64,000 nt of DNA from the NCBI GenBank assembly GCA_022605405.1, contig JABYQQ010000004.1, positions 2,108,001-2,172,000 on the forward strand, given 5' to 3'. Positions within the stretch are counted from its first letter, which is position 1, and every line of letters begins with the position of its first letter. Both the position numbers and the translations under genes were made by a program. Under the pieces are notes generated by a model that worked only from the letters and a program-made list of their open reading frames with translations, had not been told where the DNA came from and ran no database searches. This document shows, piece after piece, positions 24,401 through 36,638 of the stretch. Source of the stretch: Earliella scabrosa. Lineage: Eukaryota; Basidiomycota; Agaricomycetes; Polyporales; Polyporaceae.

Positions 24401-26849
24401 ATGCACGTTGCCAGCCAAGTCTTTGACCGCACTGGATCCCCGACCTTGGATGTCCCTAAAGCCGAGCCCTCTTCATCATACCTCTACCGTGTCTTGGAAG
24501 AGGACACGACCTTCATGCGCCTAGCAGAGCCATACTTTGCTCCCATCGGCAAGAATGTTCGCGAGCTAACAGCAGAGGGCAAGACGACGTGGATCCGGCT
24601 CGCAACTGGGGACACCCCAAATGATAGGGCATTTGCTGTCCTACTCGGCTACGCTGTCGTCGGGTTGCTTCTTGCGATCTATCTGAACATCCTTACCGTC
24701 GGGAGCATGAGGAGCGCCGGTAGGGCCGTTCGGAACGCCGTCCGTCAGCAACTACTCGTGGTCAAGGTCGCGGCATTCATCATCATCGAGCTGGTCATCT
24801 TCCCGCTTGGTTGTGGTGTCATGCTCGACGTATGCACGGTCTGGTTATTCCCTGATGGAAGCTTCCGTTCACGAGCTGCGTTCTTGATGTATGCGCCGCT
24901 GACAGCGGTGTTCTACCACTGGGTACTGGGGACGATGTTCATGTGAGTGACATCCGACATTGCATTCGTCATATCCACTAATGATTGTTTGTATTGTAGG
25001 TACCAGTTCGCGGTCCTGCTCTCTGGATGCAGAGGTATCATGCGCTCCGGGGCGATGTGGTTCATCAAAGACCCACAGGATCAGAACTTCCACCCCATCC
25101 GTGATATACTCGAACGCCCGACGTTTGTGCAGATCCGCAAGCTTGTTCTCAGCGCGATGATGTATGGATTCGTCGTCGCCAGTGGCGTTGCGACAGTGTC
25201 CGGCATTCTTCGTCTCTTCAGCCGTACTATCATGCCGTTCAGGTGGAAGATTCGGTAGGCATTATGGTCTTATGTTCTTGTAAGCGCGCTGACTTGTACT
25301 CAGGGAGCCATTGTCGGAAGTTCCTATCGATCTCATCATACTCCAGCTGCTACTGCCTTACACAGTGGATTCTTTCCGGCCGCGCAAGGCGCTGAGGCGG
25401 TTTGGATCGTTTGTCTGGAAGTATCTCGCCTCAAGGCTTCGTCTATCATCGTACATGTTTGGCGGCCGCTATCCCACTGAAGAGTTTACGCCATCACAAT
25501 GGTCCTGGAGGTCCCTTCTCATTGACGACGGCATTCAGATGGACGACGCGGAAGCTGTACACGAGGGCTGTCTCCGACGGGTACCGAACAGCGACAACGT
25601 TGCCCTCGTGAAAGATTCCCCCGCGACTGTCGAGGTGCTAGAAGACGGGACGCCTGTGAACGAAGAGGCCAGAAAGCTAATCGATGCGCAGAATGCGGAG
25701 ACACAAAAAGCGAAACGCTCGGTGAAGGACGACTACACCGTTGTCTACATCCCGCCGAACTTCCGACGCCGGGTCATCGTGTTCCTCCTGTGTTTGTGGA
25801 TCATCGGTTCGCTCATACTCGCGTCTGTCCTAGCCGCACCAATCCTTCTCGGCCGGGGTTTCTTCCGCCTGTTCGTCCAAGGCGACGTTCACGATGGCTA
25901 TTCCTTCATTGCCGGCTTCTACTTGCTGTGGGGATGCTGGCTAGTCGGGAGCGCTCTCGACCGGATGGACAAGCGCCGACAGCGCCGTTGGAGCGATTCG
26001 GAGAATCGTGCAGAATGGCCGCTGTTTGTGGTCAAACGCACCCTCCTATGGGCTGCACAGGCGGTTTACATGGTCTTCATGCTCGGCATCGTCATTCCAA
26101 CGCTCGTCGGGCTCGTCTTCGAGCTCTACATCGTCCAGCCTATCCGACACGCCGCCAATCCGCTCGTCGAGCCTCGTATACGCATGGTCGACATGTGGGC
26201 CCTCGGCTTGCTGTACAGCAAGATCGTCATCCGCTCTTTCCGCATGCAACCCCCCGCTCAAGTGCATGGCCCGGATCTCATCCGTGGAATTGACCGAGTA
26301 TGTCTCAGGACGCTCGTTTTGTCCTGCCGCAGCTGACTGACATAAACCTGCAGATTCTACGGAATGGCTGGACACACCTAGACCCCATGCGGGCCACGAA
26401 GGATGTCATTGCGCCTCTGACCGTCGGACTGCTCGGCATGGTCGTCCTCCCCGCCGCGGCGCTGTGGGGAATTACACGCATCGTCACTCTGCCCATCGAC
26501 GGTGACTTCCTCTGTGAGTCGACTTCCTTTCTATACCGGCTCCGTTGTGCTCATGTGACTCAATCCCGTAGTCTTGCATGTCTATCCCGGTATATTCACC
26601 GCCGCGGGCATCGCGCAAGGCGTGCTCGCGATGTCCAAGGTCATGGGCTCCTGGTCCCAGACGATACGTGATAAGGAGTTCCTTGTGGAGATGCGCCTAC
26701 GCAATCTCGAGCCAGAGCCAGAGAAGAAGCCCGAGCAGCCGGCAGACACGAAAGCAGGGGCTCTGACGGAGGTGGATGTGGAGGTGGAGGCAGAGGTGGA
26801 GGCAGAGGTGGAGGCAGAGGCAGAGGCAGAAGCAGAGCAGGAGGAGTGA
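21421..26849 (+). CDS. ssm4: ER membrane RING-CH E3 ubiquitin ligase, Doa10/Ssm4/MARCH6 type
   Basis: It ubiquitylates misfolded and degron-bearing proteins at the ER and inner nuclear membrane for proteasomal degradation (ERAD-C/M). The start MQEEQGVSQHPPV leads to a RING-CH (C4HC3) finger: CRICSA, then PCKCSGTIRYIHQDC, completed after an intron by LTEWLAHSKKKTCDVCKH. The first transmembrane helices follow (LFGLRAALVATVWLAALPW), then a long Pro/Ser/acidic disordered insertion (about 22250-23820). Many more membrane segments follow, among them TTIGLGIWLPFTIGKSTALL and the TEB4/Doa10-type central region. The last helix is followed by SQTIRDKEFLVEMRLRNLEP, which matches the conserved C-terminal element of the family. 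The tail ends in a Glu/Val/Ala repeat. The size, over 1,500 residues, fits the family. About ten introns are required. Confidence 0.9.
26781..26816 (+). repeat. 12-bp tandem repeat in the Doa10 C-terminal tail
   Basis: Three perfect tandem copies of GAGGTGGAGGCA (26781, 26793, 26805) encode EVEA units. They are followed by degenerate GAGGCA copies, forming an acidic tail just after the conserved C-terminal element. In-frame expansion or contraction would be tolerated. Confidence 0.85.
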
Positions 26850-27095
26850 TTGGATACAGCACATTCATTGTTTTCTCGCAAACTACGCATATCACCGCAT
26901 ATTCACTGATTGTACCACTGTAGCGTTATATTTTAAATTCCACTCGTTGTAGACGATCACTCAGGAAGCGCGTTTGGGAGCCCCCATTGATACCTCATAC
27001 TGTGCATCTGGAAGGCCAGGTATACACAGGGCGGCTTGACGGTTACATGAGCGCTAGTATGACCACCCTTGACTGCCTTTCACTGTGCATCATGC

Positions 27096-28411
27096 TCAGA
27101 GCGTGAACATGAGCGTAGTGTACCCCAGCTGGTCGAAGCCACCGCTGGTCGTACCGTAGTGGCCGCCTCCGCCGTCGGCGCCGCCGCCCTGGCTGCGAAC
27201 GAGCTCGGCATACTGCTGCGAGAACGGGGCGGCGCGCTTCTCGCGCTTGACGTAGTGGTTGTAGACGAGGTCCCAGATGGGGCGGATGTTCCCGCGGCCG
27301 TTGGGGCTGATCACCGTCTGCGTCACGTCGCTGTTGACGTACGTCGTGTACTGGACGTCGTTGCCGAGGTTATACTTGGCCGCGTACTCCGCGCCCTTGA
27401 GGATGCGGTAGTCGTCGTACGCCCAGAGGTTGATGCCCTGGTTGTACGCCATCTGCGCAAAGGCGGCGAGCAGGGCAATGTCCAGCATAGCGTGACCTTG
27501 GTCGCGGCCGCTCTGAAAAGTCGAAGGGCGTCAGTGAACGGTGGAGGTAGGGAAGTCCCAGAACCAGAATTGAGCGCGAGAAGTGGCTCTCACCTCTTGG
27601 AGCTGTCCGGTGCCGTCGTTGTAGAGTATCCAGATGACCTTCTTGATGGAACCGTTGCCGGCGCCGTTGTAGAAGTAGTTGATGGCTTCGTCGAAGATGG
27701 CCTGGTTGTCGGCGAGGATGCCTGTAGCGAGCATCGTGGCCCTACAGGAGGCACGAATGCGGTCGGTCAGCGGCACGTCTGGCAAGCAAATGCGTCCAAC
27801 AGCAAAGCTCACATGTTGCAGAGGTCCCAGTTTGCCCAGTAGTGGTCGACCTTCGCATCGTTGTGCTCGACGAAGAAGCGGTGGTTCATCGGGTAGAAGA
27901 CGTTCACGAGGAGCCTGACCATCGCCGCCATGTTGTCCTTCGTGAAGCCGGGGAAGTCGCGGAGGAGCTCCGCTGCGTTCGCGAGCTGGTAGCCGTACAG
28001 GCCGGACGCGAGGTATTTGTCCGAGTTGCCCGAGATCTCCGTCATGGTGCTCGACCAAGCGTTCAGGATGCGCGCCGCCGCGTCCCCGAACTGCGTGTCG
28101 CCGGTGACCTTCCAGCGGACCGCAAGCGCGTACGCGGCAGCAGCGTCGCGGTAAACGTTGGCGTAGTTCTCCTGACAGCTCGCGGGCGAGCCACGGCAGA
28201 GGAGTTGGACAGGATGGGGGGTGTAGTTTGGTTGAGCGTAGGTACTGTTGACGAGCTTGTTCCAGCCCGTCAACCACGGCTGGGCTTTGGTGTTGACCTT
28301 GTCGCGGACGCGCGCCAGGTCGGCGGCGGTATGGAGCATACCGGGGTGTACGAAGGCGGCGGACGCGCAAAGAGCCGAGCCGACGAGGATGAGGAGTGAT
28401 GCAAACTTCAT
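27096..28411 (-). CDS. Secreted polysaccharide lyase with alginate-lyase fold
   Basis: The N-terminus MKFASLLILVGSALCASAAF is a typical signal peptide with an AxA-like cleavage site, so the protein is exported. The mature part starts FVHPGMLHTAADLARVRDKV. It contains the alpha/alpha-toroid alginate_lyase signature, with QENYANVYRDAAAAYALAVRW, ILNAWSSTMTEI, RDFPGFTKDNMAAMVRLL, YPMNHRFFVEHNDAK, YWANWDLCNM and RDQGHAMLDIALLAAFAQM. The probable catalytic region includes the Asn/His of NHRFF and the His of DQGHAM. Length is about 400 residues in four exons, normal for the family. Fungal members are usually thought to act on glucuronan or other uronic-acid polymers rather than alginate; substrate here is inference. 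An Asn-Gly-rich end (GGGADGGGGHYGTTSGG) precedes the stop. It converges on the Doa10 gene. Confidence 0.82.
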
Positions 28412-28474
28412 GGCGAGGATGGCCTCAGACTGTAGCTGTCCGAGGTTGGGAAAATGAGACCGTTGGAGCAAGCA

Positions 28475-28482
28475 CCTTTATA
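28475..28482 (-). promoter_or_regulatory. TATA-like box of the secreted lyase gene
   Basis: On the minus strand this reads TATAAAGG, about 65 bp upstream of the lyase ATG at 28411. Fungal secreted carbohydrate-active enzymes are usually inducible and often carry TATA boxes. Confidence 0.5.
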
Positions 28483-29308
28483 TGCAAAAGCGCAAACACT
28501 CACAAGATTAGCGGTTGGTATGGCTCCAAGCGGTAGGTCAAACGACATCGAAGACGGTCCGAGCCGGGAATGCCTCCAGGTCATGTCTTCTTGCTGGACT
28601 TGGTAACATGATGACACGAAGGAGCGTATGATCTCCCGAAATGGGGACGCCGACACCTTTGTGGCACCACGTGAGCGTGACATACACCAGGCTAGCCTTG
28701 TCGGACATACCAGAAGATGATATCAGCGTGTGCTGTAGAAAGCTTGATGTTCGCGAAGGATGTGCATACAGTATAGGAGTGTATAGCGAAGCAAAAACAG
28801 CGCATGACCGCCGGGAAGACCCGTCGGAAAAACAGAGTACGTGCTTCGAATGTCGAGTTGACGTCAGGTACCCGTCTCACCAGGTCTTCCATCTTTGCCT
28901 TTTCATTATGCGTTAATGAGCTCCGGACTACGGAGCGCATGGTGGAGTACGTGTGCGTGGAAGGACGCCGATGTTCGCGTGGAGTCGGGGAGTTGCGTGG
29001 CCTGGACACAAGGCCATCGGGGCACCCCACCACTGTTACTGTCACAAGCTCGCTCAGTCATCCTTCCGCCCCGACGCGGTCCGCTCTACTTACTCCAAGT
29101 GCTCGAGGCTCAAAGCTTGGGGAGACGGGCATCGGGTGGAACATAACTCAGTATGTCTTACGTGTCATGAGGATGAATCGGGAACAAGCTACAATAGTCA
29201 AGACGGATCAGCCTTGCGGCATCGCAAGACATAGAACGCGCCTTGAGGGTCTAGTGATTACAAAGATCGTCTGCTTCTGCTGTCCATCTCTAGGATCGCA
29301 CCCAACGC
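28483..29308. other. Intergenic, no supported gene
   Basis: This is lyase upstream sequence and the 3' flank of the cystathionine beta-synthase gene. Open frames overlap on both strands without domains. I see no repeat or RNA gene. Confidence 0.45.
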
Positions 29309-30962
<1,654 letters not shown>

Positions 30963-31045
30963 ATCGAGGGTGAGGCGTGCAGTTGGATGGGAGATTGGTG
31001 ATAGTGGTGTTGGCGGAAGGCGGTCAAGAGGAAGGAGGGCAACGG

Positions 31046-31053
31046 TTCTTATA
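31046..31053 (-). promoter_or_regulatory. TATA-like box of the cystathionine beta-synthase gene
   Basis: The minus strand reads TATAAGAA about 85 bp upstream of the ATG at 30962. Placement is right for a core promoter element, although the sequence is not a perfect TATA box. Confidence 0.35.
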
Positions 31054-31797
31054 GCAAGTCCAAGTCTCAGTACTCAGTCCTCGGGTCCGCTCAGGCTGCC
31101 AGTGCCACTGACGCGCGAGACATGATCCGGATTCAGAGCGAATCACGCGATCTGACGCGAGTCCTCTCACGTGCAAGCTGTTGTCGTTCTAGGCCTCCGA
31201 GACCTTCAAGATGGTTCTGCACGGCGCTCGACTTCGATGCTGGAATGTTTTACGCAGCACGTACGCATGCGCAAGCTGCAAGCTTTAAGTCTCCTGCAGA
31301 ATCCAGATGGAAGGCATCGGGTCCACGGTTACCCCTACCTATAAGGTGATGAGGTCCTAACAAGGCCCCAATACCCAATCACTGCAAGAAGTCCTAAATA
31401 CTAAATGCGTCGGTAAGACAAGGGTGGTGGGTCAGTGTCAACATTTTATCGAATATGGCAAAAGGTCCTTGTCCGCTCATAACACAGCAACAGAAATGAA
31501 GACTCAAGAAAAGCGAGCAGTGACAACGTTCGCGGGAGCTGCGGAAGCGTTCAACAGGCGCTCACCATGACGCTCTCGATCGCGAAGCCTCTTGCCAGCT
31601 CTTGCCACTGACAACGAAGCAGGACCCCTGTTGCGCCCTTAGCCTAAGCCTCGATAACTGACAATTTGCTGAGTACAAGGTGTGTTCCTGGCTATCGGCT
31701 TGCTGAGTCGTCCACGGCAAACTGATACAACTTGAAGTGCCGCGTCGCGGGTGGCGTAGACTCATCCGGATCCTCAGAACAAAGGGTTGGATCAAAG
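31054..31797. other. Divergent intergenic region, CBS / BTB-RRM gene
   Basis: About 740 bp without a supported gene lie between the CBS upstream element and the BTB-RRM start. Short frames overlap on both strands and have no domain. Confidence 0.45.
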
Positions 31798-33738
31798 ATG
31801 AACGACTCTCTCCCCCGACCGCCTTTCAATAATCCCGCGGGCGACACCATCATTCGTACGCGGGATGGGGTCAATTTTCGTGTGCGGAGTGGGATCCTCG
31901 CTGAGGCATCCCCCATCTTTTCCGACATGTTCACTGTGCCACTACCAGACCCTATCACCAACTCAGACGATCCGAATTATCTGGATGGCAAGCCCGTAGT
32001 CGCAGTGCAGGAGGATAGCGTCACGCTAGATCACCTTCTTCGCCTATGCTACCCCGTTGCTGACCCCAACCTCACCGAGCTATCTCAAATTCGTTCAATT
32101 CTCGCTGCGGCCATGAAGTATGAGATGGAGGAAGCCGTCACGCTCATGAAGAAGGCGCTTCTCGCGTTTATTGACTCTCAACCTTTCGCAGTGTGGGCGT
32201 CCGCGTGCAGCCTTGGGCTTGCGGACGAAGCGATGACTGCTGCGAGGGTCCTTCTTCGGGACGAGTTACCAGACGACGGACCACCAGAGCTGCAGGAAGT
32301 CACCGCTGGGACATACTTCCGTCTCCTGAAGTTCCACCATGCGCGCGGAGATGTGGAGGAGCGTTTCAGCTTCTTCGAGCCCCTTCCTGAAGATGTACCA
32401 CTCTCCAAAACCTCCGACCAACCGGACAAGTGCACGATAGTCTACCAAGACCGTCCCTTCTCTGACCTCATCTGCCGCTCATCAGACAGGCGAGAGTTCA
32501 GTACCCACAAGATCATCCTCGGATCAGCATCTCCTCTCCTCCTCAAGAAAATCCTCGCTCTTCCCTCAGAGCCATCCTCGTCTCTCCCCGTCCTCGATAT
32601 CGATGTCCCCAGCTCAATCTTGGGTCCGATGCTTGAACTCTGCTACCCCGTCCGCTACTCATCCATGAAGTATGGTCAGTTCTCCGCCGTCGAGGCGTTA
32701 CCGATGATTGCAGCTGCCAAGCGACTCAGTATGGACGCGCTTTACAATACACTGAGATACGATTCTATGGCCATCGGCACCGCAAAAGTTCGCCAGCCAC
32801 TTGCCACTTACCTCCTAGCCTGTCAATATGGTCTGTCTGACATTGCGAAGGAGGCCCGTCGTTTCCTGTCGGGCGCCGACCTGTTGGCGCACGGGTGCAT
32901 TCCCGAGATGGAGATCACACCCGCGCTCCACTATCACCGTCTATTTGTGGACCATCAACGCAGTCTTGCGAGAGTCTCAAGAATTCTGCAGAGCGCATCC
33001 TCCGTTGCAGGAGTCAAGGTACGTCTCTACCGAACCAGGAGTACTGCATGTCCTCACCTTCACGCTCGCAAGGTCTTCGTGGGCAACTTGGCGTATTCCA
33101 CCACAGATGAAGGTCTGAAGGCATTCTTCGAGCCTGTTCAAAGCGAGGTGTACGTCCGTGGTGCAGCTATGGTGATCTCCGACTATCCTAACTGTGCCAC
33201 TTTCCAGTCTTTCTGCAGAAGTCATCTTACGCGGCAGCATCGACCAAAGCTCTGCCGGCTACGGCCTTGTGTCGTTGAAGACCGTCGAAGGCGCTCGGAA
33301 GGCGGTTGAGCTCTTCGATAAGAAGAGCCTTGACGGCCGCACCGTGATAGTGGAGTTGGCCAAGGCTGCCGACCAGCCGCAGAAGCCCGGCCAGGTGTCT
33401 GTCGCGAGCGAGGCAGAAGCAAATCCCACATCAGGACACCCGTGGCTAATTGAGATCCTCGAGCGTACTGCAGAGAGGTTCCGCTCCCATGACAAGCAGA
33501 TGACGCTGCGTTGGGCGGACACGTTGGGGACCCTCAAGGAGTCCGTACGGCGGAAGGTGTGGTGCGACAGGTGCAAGGATAACGTCTACATCATCCTGCG
33601 CATCGAGAAGATGCATGAAGACGTGCGCGATGCGGTGTGTGGACACTGCGTATGTAGTTCACTGTCGCTATTCATGCCGACCTATCGTGTCTAACTTGCG
33701 CATCCCAGGAAAATTCGAGCGGCAAAGAAGATTTATAG
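31798..33738 (+). CDS. BTB-BTB-RRM fusion protein with a C-terminal CxxC module
   Basis: Four exons (31798-33018, 33073-33149, 33208-33649, 33709-33738) give 589 residues. Residues 1-400 hold two BTB/POZ-like domains. The first begins FNNPAGDTIIRTRDGVNFRV with ILAEASPIFSDMF, and the second begins DRPFSDLICRSSDRREFSTH with KIILGSASPLLLKK. Right after GVK at the exon-1 end, exons 2-3 encode an RRM with RNP2 as VFVGNLAY and RNP1 degenerate as SAGYGLVSL, plus KSLDGRTVIVELAK. Next comes a module shared with the paralogue at 36639, LKESVRRKVWCDRC and EKMHEDVRDAV, followed here by CGHC, so a CxxC pair could bind zinc. BTB domains mediate protein assembly and RRMs bind RNA or proteins; the combined role is unknown. 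Splice sites are GT-AG, and the RRM has no start or stop of its own, so a separate overlapping gene is unlikely. Confidence 0.85.
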
Positions 33739-33883
33739 GGTACCAGACTGATAGGTGCAGCATCGTTCTCAGTTGTCTGTCTAGAGTCGTCATGCATCAT
33801 TGTCCCGTCCTGTTGTATGTAGTGCGAAGTCAAGAAGAAACAAATGTATCAATTGAAGGATATCGCCGACGCCAGGCAACTCA

Positions 33884-35600
33884 TCAGATATTGAACCGCC
33901 AACGCACGTCATCGTCGTTCTCCAACGGTCCGCTATCTTCTTCTGACTTGTGCGTCCCGTCAAGCCCGCGCACTGACACCGATCGCTCTCTCCGCCCATT
34001 CTCCCTCACGAGCAACCACCACAGCGTGCCGACGACGATCACGTTGGCGACCAGATAGCCTAGTGCGAAACCGTGGCCGAGCAGGTACCGCGGCGACGTC
34101 ACCGGCCTGTACAACTGTGTCCCCAACACCGCGCCTAGGTTGCCGATGCTGATCTGCATGGCAGTGGCCGTAGCGCGCTTCGTCTGGCCGGCGACGTTCA
34201 TGGCGGGCCACGACAGCGCGAGAGCGGTGGCAGGATAGATCCCCGCCGCGGCGAAGAAGGTTCCTAGGTAGCTGACTCCGGGGCGAGTGGTGGGAGACGT
34301 GTTGCTGATGAGGATTGCGTAGCCGATGATCCCGACCAAGGAGGAGCCGATTATGAGTGGTGCCCGCCTGTGTAACTTCTCGGACAGGATGGAGACTGCG
34401 AGGGTGAGAATGGTGGCGAGCGCATACGGAGGGACGCTGAGAAGCTGGGCGTTTGCCGCGGTATATCCAAGGTCCTTGATGATTGTGGGTAGGAACAGGG
34501 AGAGGGTATAGAGAGGCAGCGAAAGGGTGTGGAATGTTAGACCGTACAGCCAGCATTTGGGATCCTTCAAGGCGCGTACGACCGCGTCCCAAGAGAAGGG
34601 TTCGGCAGCTGTGGCGTCACTGTCGGCGCGGAGGCGGTCTTGAACGACTTTGCGCTCCGGCTCGGTGAGGAACGGCGCGGTGGTCGGATAGTTGACGATG
34701 AACCTATAGGCGAAGAGGGAGACGACAACAGTCAAGAGACCTAGCACATCGTGAGCTGGGCAGTAGCAATCGCATCGACCGTGGCTTACCTTCGATTATG
34801 AAAATCCATCGCCAGCCATTCAACCCGCCAACACCTTTCATCTTGCCAATTCCCTACCGTGAGCACGTCAGTGGAAGCTCTATGGGGAGGAGATATATGC
34901 GTCGAAAACATACATATGCCAAAATACCACCAAATGCACCCGCAAGACTGGCCGCAGAGAAGAACAGAGCGACGCGGTAGACGCGCTCATGGCGTTTGTA
35001 CCACATACTGAGGTAAAAGACTACCCCAGGGAAGAGCCCGCTCTCTGTTACGCCGAGGAAGAAGCGTACTGCGAAGAACCCCGCTAGGTTCTGGGTCACT
35101 CCCATCAAGGTTGAGACGATGCCCCACAGAAGGGTAAGCGTCGGGAGCCATATCTTGGGGCTCGTCCTCTTGAGGATGACATTGCACGGGACCTGTCCAG
35201 AAAACATGGTCAGCCCTGACGATGTCGATGTGACTCTTCGCGGCGCCGCATGCCTCAAATATGACGTAGCCGATGAAATACAGCGTCAAGGACGTCAGAT
35301 ACTGGTTTCCGGCTGTCGTGTAGTGATAGGCGTTAGCTCAGATTTCCGCGTTGACAACATATACTCACTGATGTTCAGATCAGTGGCCAATCCCTCGAGC
35401 CTAGCATTCGCAACATTGCTGCGATCGAGGAAAGACAGGAGATAGAGGAGGACGAGCCCCGGCAGGAGATGGGCGTCGAGCTTTCTCAGCAGCTTCCCTT
35501 CCGTGATGATATTCAATTCGACCTCGGAGGTGACTTCCGAGCGCGTTCCATCGGTGCCATTGTTGGAGTCTTTCTCTGGTTTCTCCGTGGACTTTGACAT
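33884..35600 (-). CDS. MFS transporter, anion:cation symporter (Dal5/Tna1-like) family, copy 2
   Basis: It is a close paralogue of the transporter at 18148-19858, with the same gene structure on the opposite strand. The start at 35600 (MSKSTEKPEKDSNNG) gives a shorter, different cytoplasmic N-terminus before GKLLRKLDAHLLPGLVLLYLL and SFLDRSNVANARLEGL. The core segments VPCNVILKRTSPKIWLPTL, FFAVRFFLGVTESGLFPGVV and MWYKRHERVYRVALFFSAAS are nearly identical to copy 1, as is the C-terminal half down to DDVRWRFNI. Differences concentrate in the N-terminus and in the last 40 residues. It appears intact. Stop codons are only 145 bp from that of the convergent BTB-RRM gene. Substrate is unknown; gene duplication followed by mild divergence is the simplest reading. 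Confidence 0.88.
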
Positions 35601-36638
35601 GGCTGCTCGTTCGCGTTGTGGGGTAATCAGGAGAGGAGAGAAGTCGATGGGTAGCAGCCTAATCGTGCAAAGGGACAAATAGGCATGGCAGCGGGGTCGA
35701 AGGAGGACGCGGAGTTGTTAGCACCGACAGTGAGCGGGAAAGCTCACAGTGCGTCTTCTCCGCCGAGAATGTCGTGATCCTGATTGGCATTGCACCATTG
35801 AGGTCCGCACTCAGACCGCTCCTGCTCTTGATACCGAGCAGCTGTTGAGGTGTTATGCAGCAGAAGCGCCAATTGCCGTGAATCGTGTGAGAGAGTTCTT
35901 TCCCGTATGCGGTTGGTCCGTACGTCCGTGTCCCTAGTAGTAGCAGTAGTTAGAACTAGTTAGAAGCATGCGAATGGGAGTGTCAATTGATCACACTTAT
36001 GCAACTTGCCTTCATGATTGCGTCAACGTTACCCAGGGTACATATACTAGTACTGGCAGCTATCCTCTCATCGCATCTGAGTCTGTCTCGGTTGACAAGT
36101 ACACATGTATGTCATTGATCATAAACCGCAGACGCCGCAATGATAGGGTTGGAGACCTGTAGCGTGGGTGGTTTAAAAGGTGAGTCTCAATTCCGGGCAC
36201 AGGCTTGCCTTGCCTGTGTCATGATAGCGGCGCGCAATCCGGATCAGTCGGGCTATATATATGCCACTGAGTGCGCATACGTGCAGAAGGATTGAAGGAA
36301 GACCAAAGTAGGCAGAAGTCGAAGTTTAAAGAACTGTGACGAGTCCGAGTTGGAGGACACCCCGGGCCGGCTCTCACCCACTGGCGGCCGCGTGGCGTAG
36401 TTTCCGGATATGGCAGCCCCAGGCACTGGTTGCTTGCTCCACAATCGCAGAGTCTGCGAGCTCTACGGAAGTCCGGGGGTCCTCAAGGAGTGCCAAGCTC
36501 CATCAGTTCAAACCCCCTGAAGGACGCACTGTATGTTACAGTTGGTCTGCTATCAGATCAGGGCTACAATTCTAACATATGTGTCTATCTAACGATCGAG
36601 ACAGAACCCTTCATTGTATATCTCCTTGCCAAGCTGCA
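35601..36638. other. Divergent intergenic region, MFS copy 2 / BTB paralogue
   Basis: About 1 kb without a supported gene. There are TAGTAG/ACTAGT-like short repeats near 35936-35965 and a TATATATA run near 36254-36262, too far from either ATG to be an obvious core promoter unless a long 5' UTR exists. Confidence 0.4.

Noticed and set aside
33073..33738. RRM segment as an independent gene overlapping the BTB gene
   Set aside because: It has no in-frame ATG in a sensible position, its first codons follow an acceptor directly, and the C-terminal module after it is shared with the BTB paralogue.
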